DNA of 64,000 nt from assembly GCA_903813345.2 (NCBI GenBank), contig CAIIXF020000007.1, positions 30,848,698 through 30,912,697 of the forward strand. Direction: 5' to 3'. The notes beneath the pieces were generated by a model. The model was not told where the DNA came from and ran no database searches. It saw only the letters and a list, made by a program, of their open reading frames with translations. Below, piece by piece: positions 14,401 through 29,400 of this stretch. This DNA comes from Owenia fusiformis. Taxonomy: Eukaryota > Annelida > Polychaeta > Sabellida > Oweniidae. The stretch's first letter is position 1; each line of letters begins with the position of its first letter. A program made the position numbers and the translations under genes.

Positions 14401-17400
14401 TTGAAAGTGACAAAATGTTGGAAAAAAAGTTGCTAGAAATAGTTCCAAAAATGTGAAAATTTAATACAGATGCCAAATGCTAATGCTGCCTGTCAAATAT
14501 CAGTGAAAAAATGGTGGTAACATAAATATGAACACTTTGACGATCATATAAATATGATACTTAACTAGAGGCTTACTAAACATAACACTTTTAAGTACAA
14601 AATAAACCTCAATCACAATAAAACATTAAAATAATCTATAGGTAGTAATGTCCTTAGTAACAAGTAACTAGTAACGTGACATGGCACTAGACTCATGTTT
14701 AATTCAAACACAATCATCCATATATGTGTGGGGCGCTTACCTGTTTTGGTGAGGGGATTCTGGAAAAGTGTGCGTACGAGTGAGATTTCTGACATACGGA
14801 GAAGATTCACAATTTCTGGAGGTAGGCGATCTCGATTTTTCTCAAGGAATTTCACAGCATCATATTCAACCTGCATGTACAGTACATTGAAATTCGAGAG
14901 TTATTATTGCAATATATGGACAAATATTTCGGTTAAAGATCTTAGATCACAAGAATGAACTGTTGGCTGTTAATTTGGAATCTGCTATTTCTAGGAATTA
15001 TGATCTGACATTCGAACATGACTGTATTCACGCCTTCTATAATCTGTAAAAAAAGTCAACATTTCACCCGGGGTATATTGGCGAACAATGCCCCTGGTAA
15101 TACGAGTAATGTGTGACGTCATAACGGCGGGCCATAGTAATGGTGGACCATAATGAATATTCGAAACATTTTGGTGAATTTTCATTTTCGAATCGTAATA
15201 TAGACCCCAGAGCAGGTGTAATATCGTCAAATACACCTCTTAGGGCTAGGCACAAAAGCTTTCGAAAACTTTTGTGCCTAGCCCTGCGGGGTGTATTCGA
15301 CGACATTACCCCTACTCTTCGGTCTATATTTCTTAATTCTATCACTATGACAACTTCTTAATTGTGACATAATAAGCATAGTACATACCCGCCCTGCATA
15401 ATGTTCAACCTTGAAGCTTAGTGAACCATCCCCTTTAGCTGGGGTGTAATAAGGAGACCTGATGTTGTTAGAAAACTTGTCTGAAAACAAGTAAAATGAC
15501 AATATAGGATGGGGCAATGCATCCATACAAAATAATTGAATGTGCAACAGGTAATTGGTATTGCATGGAATAATTCGTTTAATGATATCATTGCTAGGCA
15601 TTGACTTTGATCAGAATCCAAGAACACAGGCAATACCGAGTGCAACATGACTTTTATCCTATGCCAAGTAGAGTTTTAGTGATATAAGTTGGTAAGATAT
15701 ATCCTGTATCCTGATTTTGAGGTTTCTATATCCAGAACCTCCATATCTCCCGCTTTGGTGCATATCTTCCCGCCTCCGGTGCATATCTTCACACTCCCGG
15801 TAATGCAATAAAATGACTTTGCATCTGACTGATTTGTTTATTTTTACACCTTGTACTATTGAAATGGCCATATGCCCCTGAAAACTCTACTTGGTATTGG
15901 ATAACGCAATTATGTACGGTTGGTTTGGATATTGGGTTCATCCCTCGTGATATATCCTATGGTCCCTCAGGTAGATACGCATATCTCCCTCTGGATAAAC
16001 CCCATATCCAAAACCTCACAGTACATAACCCTTATTTGTCGATTCAAAAGTTGAGAGGTGTGAAATATATACATACTGGGATTCTAGCTATGCTGTAATA
16101 ATTGTATGTACTATTTTAAGCTTGATCAATATTTCATCTTCAGGAGTGAGCGCATACATACTTCATGGTTTCACATAATGGTCATAAAACATACCTATCA
16201 GGGATTGATCTGTGGCTTTAGGGAAATGGCTTTCCTCATCAAGTAAAGCTAGCAGCCCGACTGGTTTAGTAAGAAACATATCAAGCACTGGTCTATTATC
16301 AATGAATTCCACATCAGTGGCTTCTATGCCCTCATTCTTGTATTCTTGCTGGAATGCGCAATTAATTAGAGGTTATGTCACTATCGTGGCATATATGCCC
16401 GAGGTCTCAGTGATATATGGCCCGACCTTGGGAGGGACATTGATCTCTGAGAACCGAGGGCATATGTGCCACGATAGTGACATAAACGATTTATAACATA
16501 CCTATGATGATGTAGACTGGTCAGAGAGTACCGTTTTCTTATAGAATTGACAAACAAATGGTTTGAAAACGATTGAAATGAGTTTAGAAAAATTGCTCGC
16601 GCAGTTTTATCTTCGATTGATTGGTTGTGACGTCAGCGCCTTGACCAATCAGAAAGTTAGCGGGCGCGGGCTTTTCAAAACTTATATTGGCCCGCTGTCT
16701 TGTGTACACTTTGCACTATACATCATCATAGGTATGTTATAATATAAGTTATAACATACCTCTGATGATGTATAGTGCAAAGTGTACACAAGACAGCGGG
16801 CCAATATAAGTTTTGAAAAGCCCGCGCCCGCTAACTTTCTGATTGGTCAAGGCGCTGACGTCATAACCAATCAATCGAAGATAAAACTGCACGAGCAATT
16901 TTTTTAAACTCATTTTAATCATGTTCAAACCATTTGTTTGTCAATTCTATAAGAAAACGGTACTCTCTGACCAGTCTACATCATCATAGGTATGTTATAA
17001 ATCGTTTATGTCACTATCGTGGCACATATGCCCTCGGTTCTCAGAGATCAATGTCCCTCCCAAGGTCGGGCCATATACCACTGAGACCTCGGGCATATAT
17101 GCCACGATAGTGACATAACCTCTAATTATTGAATGATTTGAAGTGCAATACAGGATATATTCTTCTCGAGAAATTCTGTATTGGAACAAGACGAAGTGTG
17201 ATCGCGTGATCTTAGGCCAATGCATTTTACTAAGGAAATAATCCCTAAGAAATATTCTGTATTCTCTGTATTGTTACTGAGATTGTCCCCTCCGTACCAA
17301 TATTTTCTTTATTGCTATTGAGATGAACACTGGGGATAATCTCAGAAGCAATACAGATTGGTACAGCACAAAAACTGACCAATCAGAGGGCTTCATTTTA

Positions 17401-20400
17401 CACATCATACGATAAATAAAAATATAACATGTTAGTTAGTTCATCATCATAATGCAGTACAGCAGAATCTGTATATCTCAGCAGCTCTCTAACTCGGTTT
17501 AACTCCACTTGATATGAACACTATGTTTCTGAACAAGCAACGTTGGAGCCCCAGTCCCAAATTAGAAAGGTTTTATTTCAAGTTAAAATGAAAAACATTT
17601 ATCACTCACCATTTCCCAGGCAAAAATGTGCTGGTTGAAGTAATACTGGATCTGCTCATTGGCAATGTTAATGCACAACTGTTCAAATGAGTTGGTGCTA
17701 AAGTTCTCAAATCCAAATATATCCAGAATGCCTATGACTTGGGAGTCAGTTGGGCTGCAAGTAGAATGTAGCAATTATAACTTCAAGTTGCCATGGCAAT
17801 GGGGATCCTAGTATAAGACGTATGGAGGGCAGAGTGAAGAACCTGACATACTTAGCTTTAATTTGGTATACAAATGGTGAATTATTGATAGGTGGGTCAT
17901 TTTTTGGGTCGTGTTCCATTACTACTTACTACTTACTCTTATCTTGTGCATAAAATTCATTTAGCAAAATGAACAGAAATTAGTAAAGAGAAACGACACT
18001 AGCTCATTAGTATGGGTAAGGATCCATGTTTAAATTTTCACATTTTTACATTCTTGGTTTTTTACCCCATTTAGATTTTCAAATGTAAGTAAGAATATGT
18101 ATACCTGTCAGTTGCCTTCTTTGGCTTCAGCAATGCATTGATTTTATTGACAATCCAACTGAAGAGTCGTCCATATAAGACTTTAGCCATAGAATCCCTT
18201 GCATCTACTGCCTCCTCTACTTTGTTGTTGCGTATGATGGTCTCCCCTCTAGCAACCATGCCCATTGTGGTTAATGACTCATTCAGCTCCTTGGAGTTAA
18301 TTCCAAGCATACTGGCAACTGAAATGTTGTAGGTATATGTAGGTATATTCAGGACTTCATTCGGGAATATACTGGTACATTTCAGTGTTCATTAACTGCT
18401 ATCAATGTGTACTAGTCAGAGAATTACATGTGGCCGTTACCTCTGCTTGATACTGACCAGTGATACAGCCAACTATTGTTTTGGACTAAGAAGCCACAAT
18501 ATCTTCACACACAAAGGTGTGCTGCAAAGGTGTACTACAGACACCCCTTGTCAATGTCGCATGAATGACTTACAAACAGATTTTTAATCTGGAGTCTGAT
18601 AAAAACTTTCAAAAATACATACCAATTTTTAGCAGTTCAGGATTGGCTACAGAACAGGACTGTTCATACTTCATCTCTCGTTCTTTGAAATTGATATTTC
18701 CAATATGGAGTATAGATGAGAGAATCTTATAAACAGATTCTACTTCCTGGAAAATTAAAATGAACATATAAATTCTGTGATTTGTAGGTACGGTGAAACC
18801 TGTAAAGTGGAACACCTCTGTTAGTTGAACACTTCAGATTCCCAAGACCAGTATATCTTAACACCTTTTGAATCTGAACACCTTTCAATGGAAATGCTTT
18901 TTTGTCATTTCAGACCACAGGTTTTACTTATTTTTATCCTTTGATTTATTGATTTGATAATCTATGTATGATACACTGTAATATATACGTATTTTGACTT
19001 TACCTGTGATTTGAACCCTATCATTTCGAAGCAATGTTGAACAGCTCGGAACTTGACCCGGTTGATTGAGACAGAGGAGACATCTATAATGTCTTTGTTG
19101 TAACTATTCATGTATCTAAAATGACAAAGGTATGTTCTTGCTGTACACACTGTTTGTGGAAGATTTCAATTAATAGATATTTATATAGATCTAAATGTAG
19201 ATACATAAAATAAATGTACCCAAATTGCATTGAATAAAAAGTGGAACATGTTTTAAACAGTTAGACTACAAAATAACAGTGGTCACATGACCCTTTTATT
19301 TACTCATTGCTCAAATTGCATATTTTACTTGTTGTTCTCCAGTTCCCTGACTTAGCAAATTCACCAACAATTGAATACCTGAAATCTTTCTTGACATCCA
19401 AGTGATATTTCCCATCCTTATCGTCATGTGCTAACCCATCATAGATGTAGTAGAATATGTGGAAGTTCTCTTCTTTCCTACAAAAAAAGCAAAAGTAAGT
19501 TACAATTCTTATTTCATTAATAGGACAATGCATGTTAGTTGGAATTGATCAAAGATACAAAATTATGTTTGTTATATAGTGGCTATTTGTTTCAATATGT
19601 ATGCATGTAACCTATACACTTACTGGTTTTGGTGGATTACTCTTGATTTCTCCAGTAAATATTCTGACATTTTGGCTGAAAATAAGCAATATACAGTTTA
19701 AGACAATAGGTTAGGGCAGTATGATATTAGCTGTCCTGTAGTAGATTTGAACTATATCCCTTGCACTTTTTTGGGAAATGGTCTTAGACAGAACTATTGT
19801 GAAAATCAGTCAAGATTACATAAGGCTCCTGGTCATTAGCTCAGGAATGTATACATTCAGTTATTGTAGAGAAGTATGACTGAACATACAGTCATTCATT
19901 ATAAACCATGTTCATTTAAACTAACCAATCTAATCTATAATCCACTTAAATAACGAGCACATACCTCCCGTGACCTTGCCATATGGTGTGAAGGTCATTT
20001 CTAGATATTTGCCAAAACGGCTACTATTATCATTGATCACAGTCTTTGCATTGCCAAATGCCTCTATAAGAGGGTTCACTTGCAAGATTCTATCCTCTAA
20101 TGTCCTATTGGGAGCCTGAAATGAATAAGTCATCATTAAAAACACATAAAGCTTATTTTTACAGATTCAGTGTTTATAATTTAGGATTTTATTATTCTCA
20201 ACTTATAACCAAGGTATGCATAGACCCTAATTAACAAAAAATTGTCTTCAAATTTAATATCTCTTTCAAAACCATCTACTACCGTCAAGTCCATTTATCA
20301 TTAATTCCAGCTCTGATGTGAAAATCATTACAACAGCTTATTTCTGCAGATTCAATGTTCCTAATTTTGGTTTTATTGAGCTCGACTTATCTAATTGATT

Positions 20401-23400
20401 TATATCCAACTTTTATCAATTTGCCTTACTTCAAAGGCTCATTATAATAACATAAATAATTTCAATTAAAGGACTCGTCTTTGACACATTCCTTCAGATC
20501 ATGTCTCACGCAGATCTTGCTTCTCTTCAAAACGGCCTCATATAAAGTTTAAAAGTACATTACTAAAGTGTAAAACAAAAATTAGTGCAGCAAAGAGAAA
20601 ACAAGCAAAATGTGGTCTTTTTTTAAATATGCATGTGTAATAGTACGAGCATCTAAAAAGTCAAGCTTTAAACTGAATATGGCACAATAATATGCTAAAG
20701 ACACTTTGATGTAATTACTGTACTACTACTGCAGTATACATTCCAAACTCACTCTTGCAGGTCTTCAATTTTCTGCTGTATCTTGGTGATTTTCACAATA
20801 TCACATTGTCACTTACCATCATGGTCTCATACCTTCCAACCCTGTTTGTTAAAGTATGGGTGACAGATCATAAGGCCCATTTTGTGAGACTAATTGTTTC
20901 AGTCGTCCTAATGTAAAAGGGAGCAGATACTCGCACAGCCTAACACAAAACCCTCCCTAGCAATGTTATTTATTGCACTAGGGCTAGTTGTTGCACTAGG
21001 AATATATACTCACCCTCCCTAGCAGGGTTAGTTATTGCACTATGAATGTACACTCACCCAGCCTCACTATCTATCAGGATTACTTGTAAAAGAATGAACA
21101 TATACTCACCCTCCCTAACAGGGTTAGTTGTTGCACTAGAAAATTAGCACTTTCTGTTTTGCCAGCTCCACTCTCGCCAGAGATGACTATACACTAAAAC
21201 ACACAACAGAGAGAAAAGAGCGTTAGAATTACTGTAAGCAACGTGCAATTTCCCAAGCCATTGTGCATTATGTTAAAGCTAAAGGGAGTGCAAATTCCCA
21301 GGTGTATACACTATTAGAAAAATCCATCTTGGCATGTCTCGAAAATTGAGGATCATCGCCTTCATATTGTTGACTTTAGTGGGACAGTGGATTCAACACT
21401 TAATAGCCTATATAGCAGGTCAAGGATACACTTGCTAATATTAAAGAAAAAAATGATATTAGAGACAGAATTCAGCCACCGTTCAGAAGATGCGTTTCAC
21501 AGAATCAGGAGTAACACTATCCACAATCAAATGTGTCAACAAAATAAAGCTTAAAACAAATACATGGTTTGAAGTAAAACTCTGTTCAAAGCAGTTTTTA
21601 AAAGCATTTTTGTCCTATATGTCAACATGTTTTGGATAACATTTAATTGTGTCGTCCTGTATAATGCAAGCTCACATAAGATACAGATACAATATTAACA
21701 ATACAGGGTGGTCACAAATGGGGGCTACCTTCCCAAGGAACATAAACTGCTGAACTAGAAAAGCAGCTGTCATTGTTTTGCCAGAGCCGGACTCTCCACT
21801 TATCACTACAGTCTAAAAATCAATAAAAACAAGTTAGCATACATTAGTACATGTACCTGTAAAAAACTATTAACCTCTTGACTACCTGGAGTGACAAGAT
21901 TTCTCGTCACCTCAGAAATGACCCTGAAACCCAGTGACGAGAAAATCTGTCACAAAATTTATCACTAAAATTGCTCTTATTTGAACAATTTTCATCCAAT
22001 TAACACAAAAATTGTTTTAAAATGTGTAGATATGATCTCTGTCGTCTAATTTTCCTAAGTTGAGCATCTGAAGTTGTATAAGTATGTAGTATAATGTCAA
22101 AAGGTGGCAAAAATGAAAAAATCTCTGGTTTCAACTGATTTTAGAGCCTGGGATTCAAGAGGTTAAGAAGAACACCTCTGTAAGCGGAACACCTACATTA
22201 GTGGAAGACATTTTAGAGTCCAAGGACTGACATTCTTGTTAAATACACCTCTGTAAGTACAGCACCTCTCATGTGGAACAAGAGGTACCAAATGTATTCC
22301 ATTTACACAGGTTTTACAGTATGTTGATTTTGTATTTATGATGAAACTATTTCATAGTACATGTATGAAAACTTCGTATAATATTGATACATATTAAACT
22401 ACATGTAGTTAATGAATTGGTGGTAAAATCAAATCAAAATCCTTGGATATTGTTTAATCATCCAAATATTTGCTTACTAAAAATTGTTTGAGCAAATTTT
22501 GAAAAAGGTGGAATTCTATATGACAGATCAAGTTATACCATTAACCATTAATTTTCATTTATTTTATGCATATTTTATACAATTTTATTATTTTTTTAAA
22601 TTTCTGATCAAGTTAAACCATATATGTAACATTTGTACCTGATTATGTTTGTGATGCATCATCATTTGGAAACTTTGGTCTGCTATTGCAAATATATGTG
22701 GTGGATGGTCTGGCTTGCCACAATTGCTGTAAAGCTTGCTATACTGTAAATTAAAAAATATGACAAATATATATCATATACTGTTAATGGAAATATGGCA
22801 AGTTTTATTACATGCACAGATTATGTTTCCAGCATACATTTTTATCCAATACTTGAACGAGTTTGAGGTAAACCAATCAGGTACATAAAATGATGTATTT
22901 TCAACAGCAGGTAGAATAAAGCTTTATGACCCGGCAAAGTAGACGGATAAAATTATTTTTGGATATAAATATTCATTGGAAAAAATAAATAAAAGAGAAC
23001 ATAGTACTGAAACACATTAGCCTAGGATGATAGGATAAACAGTAGCAGATAGATCATCCTATATTCGGTTCAGAATAATGGGATTACCCTTGTATTGGGC
23101 ATATATATTACCCTTGTATTGGCCATATAATATATTAAGAATGACAAACATTCCACTGAGATAATAAATCCCAAGATACAATTCATAAATGATATAACTA
23201 CCTCATCACTGTATATAGAGAGAGGAGTGAAGGGGTTTACAGCAAGTAGTATATCTCCAATATATGTGTAGATCTGCCCCTTCATGTATCGCTGAAACAG
23301 GTGGGTGACGATCCCTTCCTGGAAATATGCCAAAAAATCTAACTTGAGCATAGGCTTGATATACACAATGTCAAGTGTCTTTTCATATATGAACTACTCC

Positions 23401-26400
23401 AAATGTTCACATGTAGATGGCATGTGTGAATGGACTTGTGAATGGAATATAGACCTTATTGTAAATAGCCTTTATTTAAGAAAAATACTTCACGATCATG
23501 CCTCTTAGCTCATGGATTTGGGAAATATCATTAGGCCGTAAGAAGATTCTTTGTTTTGCGTCCCCTTGCTTGCATGATTTTGAGTAAATCAGAAAAAAAC
23601 AAACACATCCAGATAGCAACCACAAGGGTTTGAAAGTAACATCGCATTTCGTTCAATCAGATTCAGACGAAATGGCGGATAAATTGATGTGCATCAAAAT
23701 TGACAGTGTTATTGATTACTTTGGCATACATTGTGTGTTTTCTTATTTTTACCCTTGAATAACACCTATATTTAAATATATTGTATAAAATGTATAGATC
23801 TGTGTTTGCATCACTGCAAATTGGTATGTCATCCCTTTTAATGCCCATAAAATGTATACATTTCTAAGCAAACAAGTTTGTGTTTTTTCTTGAGTTTGTG
23901 TTTGTTTTCCTTGTACCCTTGCATGATTTGGATTTTGCCAGGACACAAAACAAAGAATCTAATTCTTATAGCAGCTTACACTTCTTTGTCATATGTCCCA
24001 CTGATAATCCCCTCAAAACAGTGTTTCCAACTGAACATTTCAAACTAAACATTTCCTACTGAACATTCCCTTCTTCTACATGTTACATTCATACCAAGAT
24101 CACTTTAAGATTTAATCATATAGCTCGATGTTATATCCAACCTCACTGAGATCCTCAAGGAGGGCCAAATCATCATATGAATCAATTGCTTCATGACGTG
24201 ACTTCCTCAGCTTGCCATGTTTGGTCGTCACCTCTGGCTCATGTATCACCTTCCCCATGGCTTTCACCAGGTTCTGGAGCTGCCTCTTGATCTACAAATA
24301 AGATTATATCAAAAACAGGGTGTCCCAAAAGAAACAGTATGCTGCTGACATGTTGTAAATTCTGCACCAATTGTTTTCGATTTTTTAAAACAAGGTGTTG
24401 GATGCTTCAAATACATCAATTAAATACATGTATACACAAAGACAAAGAATACTCAGGCTCTACAGAACAAAGCTACATTACTGATATAAGACACTCATCC
24501 TAGTATGCTGTGATTCTGCACTGCTAAAGAAAAATTGCAGAATTTTGGATTTCCAAATTTTTGCAGAATTTGATTTTTGGGACAGAATTTTGGGGAAAAC
24601 ATGATTTTTCCAGTCAATCATCTCATCTCTCATGTGTCACTCACCAAGACACCTAATGCCAGAAGTTTGTCGTGCAAAATTTGGGGTGGAATATCAGATT
24701 TCATACAGAATTTGGTGCAGAATTTGCATTTTTCTCATCAATAAAACTAGGATGTGTGTGATAATATATATATATATATATATGTACATAGTACTATATA
24801 TATACAAATTGTTGAACATAAAAGACAGACATAAATATCTCAGATAATTAATCTAAACATAAGACATTTAATTATATTGCATTTAATGAATGATTCTCCA
24901 CCTACAGTAGTATCCTTTAAACCAATCACAGCAAATAATGATAAAACATGCTTGTCATATTTCTGAAACATTTGTGTTAATTGATGCTATATTTCTGAAA
25001 AATCCGTGTTAAATGATGCTATATTTCCCGAAACATTCGTGTTAAATGATGCTATATTTCTGAAACATTCTTGTTAAATGATGCTATATTTCTGAAACAT
25101 TCTTGTTAAATGATGATATATTTTAGAAACATTCTTGTTAAATGATGCTACATTTCTGAAACATTCGTGTTAAATGATGCTATATTTCTGAAACATTCGT
25201 GTTAAATGATGCTATATTTCTGAAACATTCGTGTTAAATGATGCTATATTTCTGAAACATTAGTGTTAAATGATGCTATATTTTTGAAACATTCTTGTTA
25301 ACATCCTCCTATCCAGAATCCGTACCTCCTTCTTCCCCCTGCTATAACCAATTTGGAACCGCCCGATTAAACTAAATCACGTGATCTAATTATGCGCACT
25401 GACTTATACAGGATTTCTGTCGCAGTGTTGCGACAGCCAATCAGATTGCGAGTTCTTAATCGGGGGAATGCTGACTGCTTATCGCAGGGTGCAAAGAAGG
25501 AAGAATATATTCTGGATTTTGAAGCCCTGTGGTCGGAGGATGTCTTGTTAAATGATTTTCATACAAGAATAAACGAAAGAAAAAAGTGAAAATCCCAAAG
25601 ATGAGCAATTACTGTTAATTTGTAGAATGACAACACCTTAAACAACTTGTTTATTTCAATCAGATTCATCATAGACATAAACATATTTGAATCAATCTTA
25701 GAGTTAAAAGTAAACAAAAGCACTCATATTTTATTAGATAAAGTAGAATTAGTGTCTTATATTAAGAAAAGAGATTCCTGGTTATGCTAAATCCATAGAT
25801 CACATATCACAAGTAAAAGCCTGTATTATCTGTTGAAACCCCTATAAAACATATTAGCTCATGCTCGCGTCTTGTTATGCATAATGTTATTCCTATGTAT
25901 GTTATTTCTTATTATTGAAATATCCCTGCTTACATCCATTTTGTGGCGTCTTTATTATCGTCCTGGTGCACTAAAAATTGATGTAAATGTTTGCTTGTTA
26001 GGTCATTTAACCCTTGGGTGTCTAGGAAATATATCCTTCACTAATTTTCTCTTTTTATGAATGGACATGTTGATTTTATACACAAAACATACAGATATGT
26101 TAAACAAATACTCAACCTAAACTCATCCATTGAATTTGTAAATTAATTCATTATTTCATTATTAAATTGCTAACTTCACCTCTGGAAGTGAAAGGGTTAA
26201 AGCTATATATTTAATAGCTGTCTCTCCTTAGTAAAGCTAAGTTTCAACACGTCCTGAGGCAATTTGACATGAAAAGATGGATTTACCATATGTATATACT
26301 GATACATGTTCATTGTTTGGTCTGTAAGTCCCCAAAACAGTCCTAAAACCCATATGGAATTATCACAAGGCCTTTTTCTGAAATACTGTGCATTGTTAAT

Positions 26401-29400
26401 GTTTAGTTCGATATCAGAAAACCCATGTGGAACGGCTTTTCTGAAACACTGTACAAATGCTTGCTTCTCAATAAGGGAGAGACAATTGAGTTGTCATTTA
26501 TTCATAATAATAATTCCATAGAATTTTCAGTTGATGGGCTATTTCCTGAAAACCATTAAGTCCTATCATGGTTGATATATTTCAGTAAATACAACATTAA
26601 TATTCAGCTGTCAGGTTGCAACCAACTCAGAAATTAGCTACCCTCGTGATATTTACAGTCATAAAAAGTCCAAATAGCTAAATCAACCAGCTACTGATAT
26701 TTCTACAAATTATGCAAATAACTGTGATGTCTGTTTATCTTATTCTTTGCTAATTGAACTCTTTTTAGCACTCTCATTACAAGATTTTCCACTTAGAAGT
26801 TTAAGTTAAGGTTGGAGTTGAGGTTTCATTTGAGGTTTAAGTTGAGGTTGGAGTTGCGGTTTCATTTGAGTTACGGCAACTCATTCAACTCACCTCTGTA
26901 GTATCTTCGGGGACTTGAGTAATGAATGGGTGTGACAGAAGACTAGACACAAATGGACGACTTTCAAAATCTTTCACCAAGCACCTGAAAGTAGATAAAA
27001 TATAAAATATTAGGGAGTTTAAGCTTGCATATAAAATCGAAACGCCAACCTATACGTATGACCAATCACCCATACAAATGCATCGCTTAAATATTTTCCA
27101 TTCACGTTTAGGTTGTTAAAAACTCTCTATTGTATTGTATTGTATTCTTTATTTACCTCTAATATAAGAGAGTTACAATTGTACATTAATTGTGAATTAA
27201 TACATAAATAAGAAAGTAGATAAATTATTTGCTCATGTTTATATATTTTGAAAATCGCCCATCCAAATTTATCGCTTAAATATTTTCCATTCACGTTAAG
27301 GTTGTTAAAAACTCTCTATTGTTTTCCTCAAATATGAGACCAGTATGAATGTATAAGTGTGCTCATGAGGAGGAAAAGTAAAATATGATATGAATTTAAA
27401 ACTGGAAACTGAAAGACCCAACATTCAATAACTTCAATAAGTGAACAATATAAACATATGAACAATAATACTTCATCATAATATTAAAAAAATGCAAAAA
27501 CTGCATGAGGTTGAATAATATAATCAACAGAACATGTATTTCTTTATGTTTTCAAACTACTGGAGGACTGTTTAGTAGGGGAACCTTGGGACTAGAAAAT
27601 GTCAATGCAAAACCTTAAAACTAATTTAGATGGTCGGTGTGTTTTTAGACAGCATTTACTAGATGCACACTCATCAAGTGTAACTTGTTAAAATTTCAAT
27701 AATAGAAGCATTAATAAAAGTACATGTAACTTACAAAGTGTGTCAAATGGCTTACATGTATGTACCCCCCCCCCCCACAGTATGAACTAGAGTGGGTAAC
27801 TCTACATGAATTATATCATTAGAAAGAACTTTCAATTCTGACCACAGATTCCCATTGACATTCTTTTAATTTACTCATATTTGAAGAATACAGGTAAATG
27901 TCATGTTTAATACTGCAAGTATCGTTACATAAAATACAAATGTGACCTCCATCTAAAATACAAACATATAATTTTACGCAACAAACCTCCTATAAGACTA
28001 TTACTCAAGTAAGGAAAATAGTCCAAACCGGATTTCCTAGAAGTACCACTCTTGTAGAAGAAACACGGAACTACATTATACTGCCATATAACCAAATATT
28101 GCAATAGAGTAGTTTTGGGTGTTTTCTAAAATTTGTCAGACATGAGTAATAATGTGTAGACTGTTATACCATATAAACATATCTCTGAAAGTTATAACAA
28201 TAGTAATAAAACTCATTCAGACATCATTTGTATATTCAAATCCCAAAGGCACATAATACAGAATATATAATAAATCTAAATAAAACAAATATTGACATAC
28301 CTATGAACTGAATCTCTCTGATTTAGCTAGACTAAATGATCATCATGACAAAATAATAACACAATATAAGATAAAAGACCTTGCATAATTTAAATGGCCT
28401 TCCAAAGTAAATCATTTCTTGTGTTGATCATTTCAAATAGTACCAAAAAATTCTGCAATAAACACAAGATCACCTTTCACACCAAAATGATTAAATGCAC
28501 ATTTTTATGCTAATTACCTAAAATTAATGTATCATTCTAAGAAAAATATACATAAATCATGAATTTTTGAAAGGGTTGGGATGAGAGATTTCACCAGGCA
28601 ACATGAGTGCAAAACTTTGAGTTTTTTAATATTCTTATCAAAGTACATTGTTTAATTTGGTACTTTGATCTTGTCAAGTGAGTCATTTGACATACATGCT
28701 CAATGCTGAAATACATAGAATTCAAAGATACCTACAAGTATGCGGTCTATACTTTCATAACTGGTGTTTTTGTATGTTTATATACTGTATTATACAGAAC
28801 ACATGTAAAAACATGTATAGTGACCCATATGTCGGAGTCGGAGAGACAGATATGATTATGAGTCAATAATAGATATTTAGACTGCCATGTTATGCTTATC
28901 AAGAATATAGTAGCATGTTCAAGCAATTGCAATTTTAGATACTGTAAATTTTCAAGGTTCCCTAATTTTCACTATATTCGCTGAAGAGGCTAGACAGTGA
29001 AATTAAAGGCATAGTGAATATTTGATTTAACATTGAATTCAATTGAATATTTCTTCAAACAGTCAAATTAAATGCCCATGAAACATTTCAGACTGATAAA
29101 ATAGTGAATTTTTTTGTCAGTGAAAATTTGGGCTTTTACAGTATTAAAGATAGATGGTTTAAGTTAGCTAGTTTAAGTTGACTAACCTCAATTCATCTTC
29201 CTTCCTCTATATGAAATTCATATAAATTAGGATATTTCGTTGAATTTTTGAATATAATGAATTTTATGACTTCAAAATATCAGTTAATTTATTTTTATAG
29301 GTATACTTATTTCCGATCTCTCGACCTCTTAGAATTACATTGAAATAAACCCTAATAGTAATAATCTACATACCTAAATAATAAAATGTTTCCTAATACC

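Noticed and set aside
15064-15361. Two opposite-strand frames with nearly the same peptide
   Set aside because: Direct consequence of the 130-bp palindrome; not genes.
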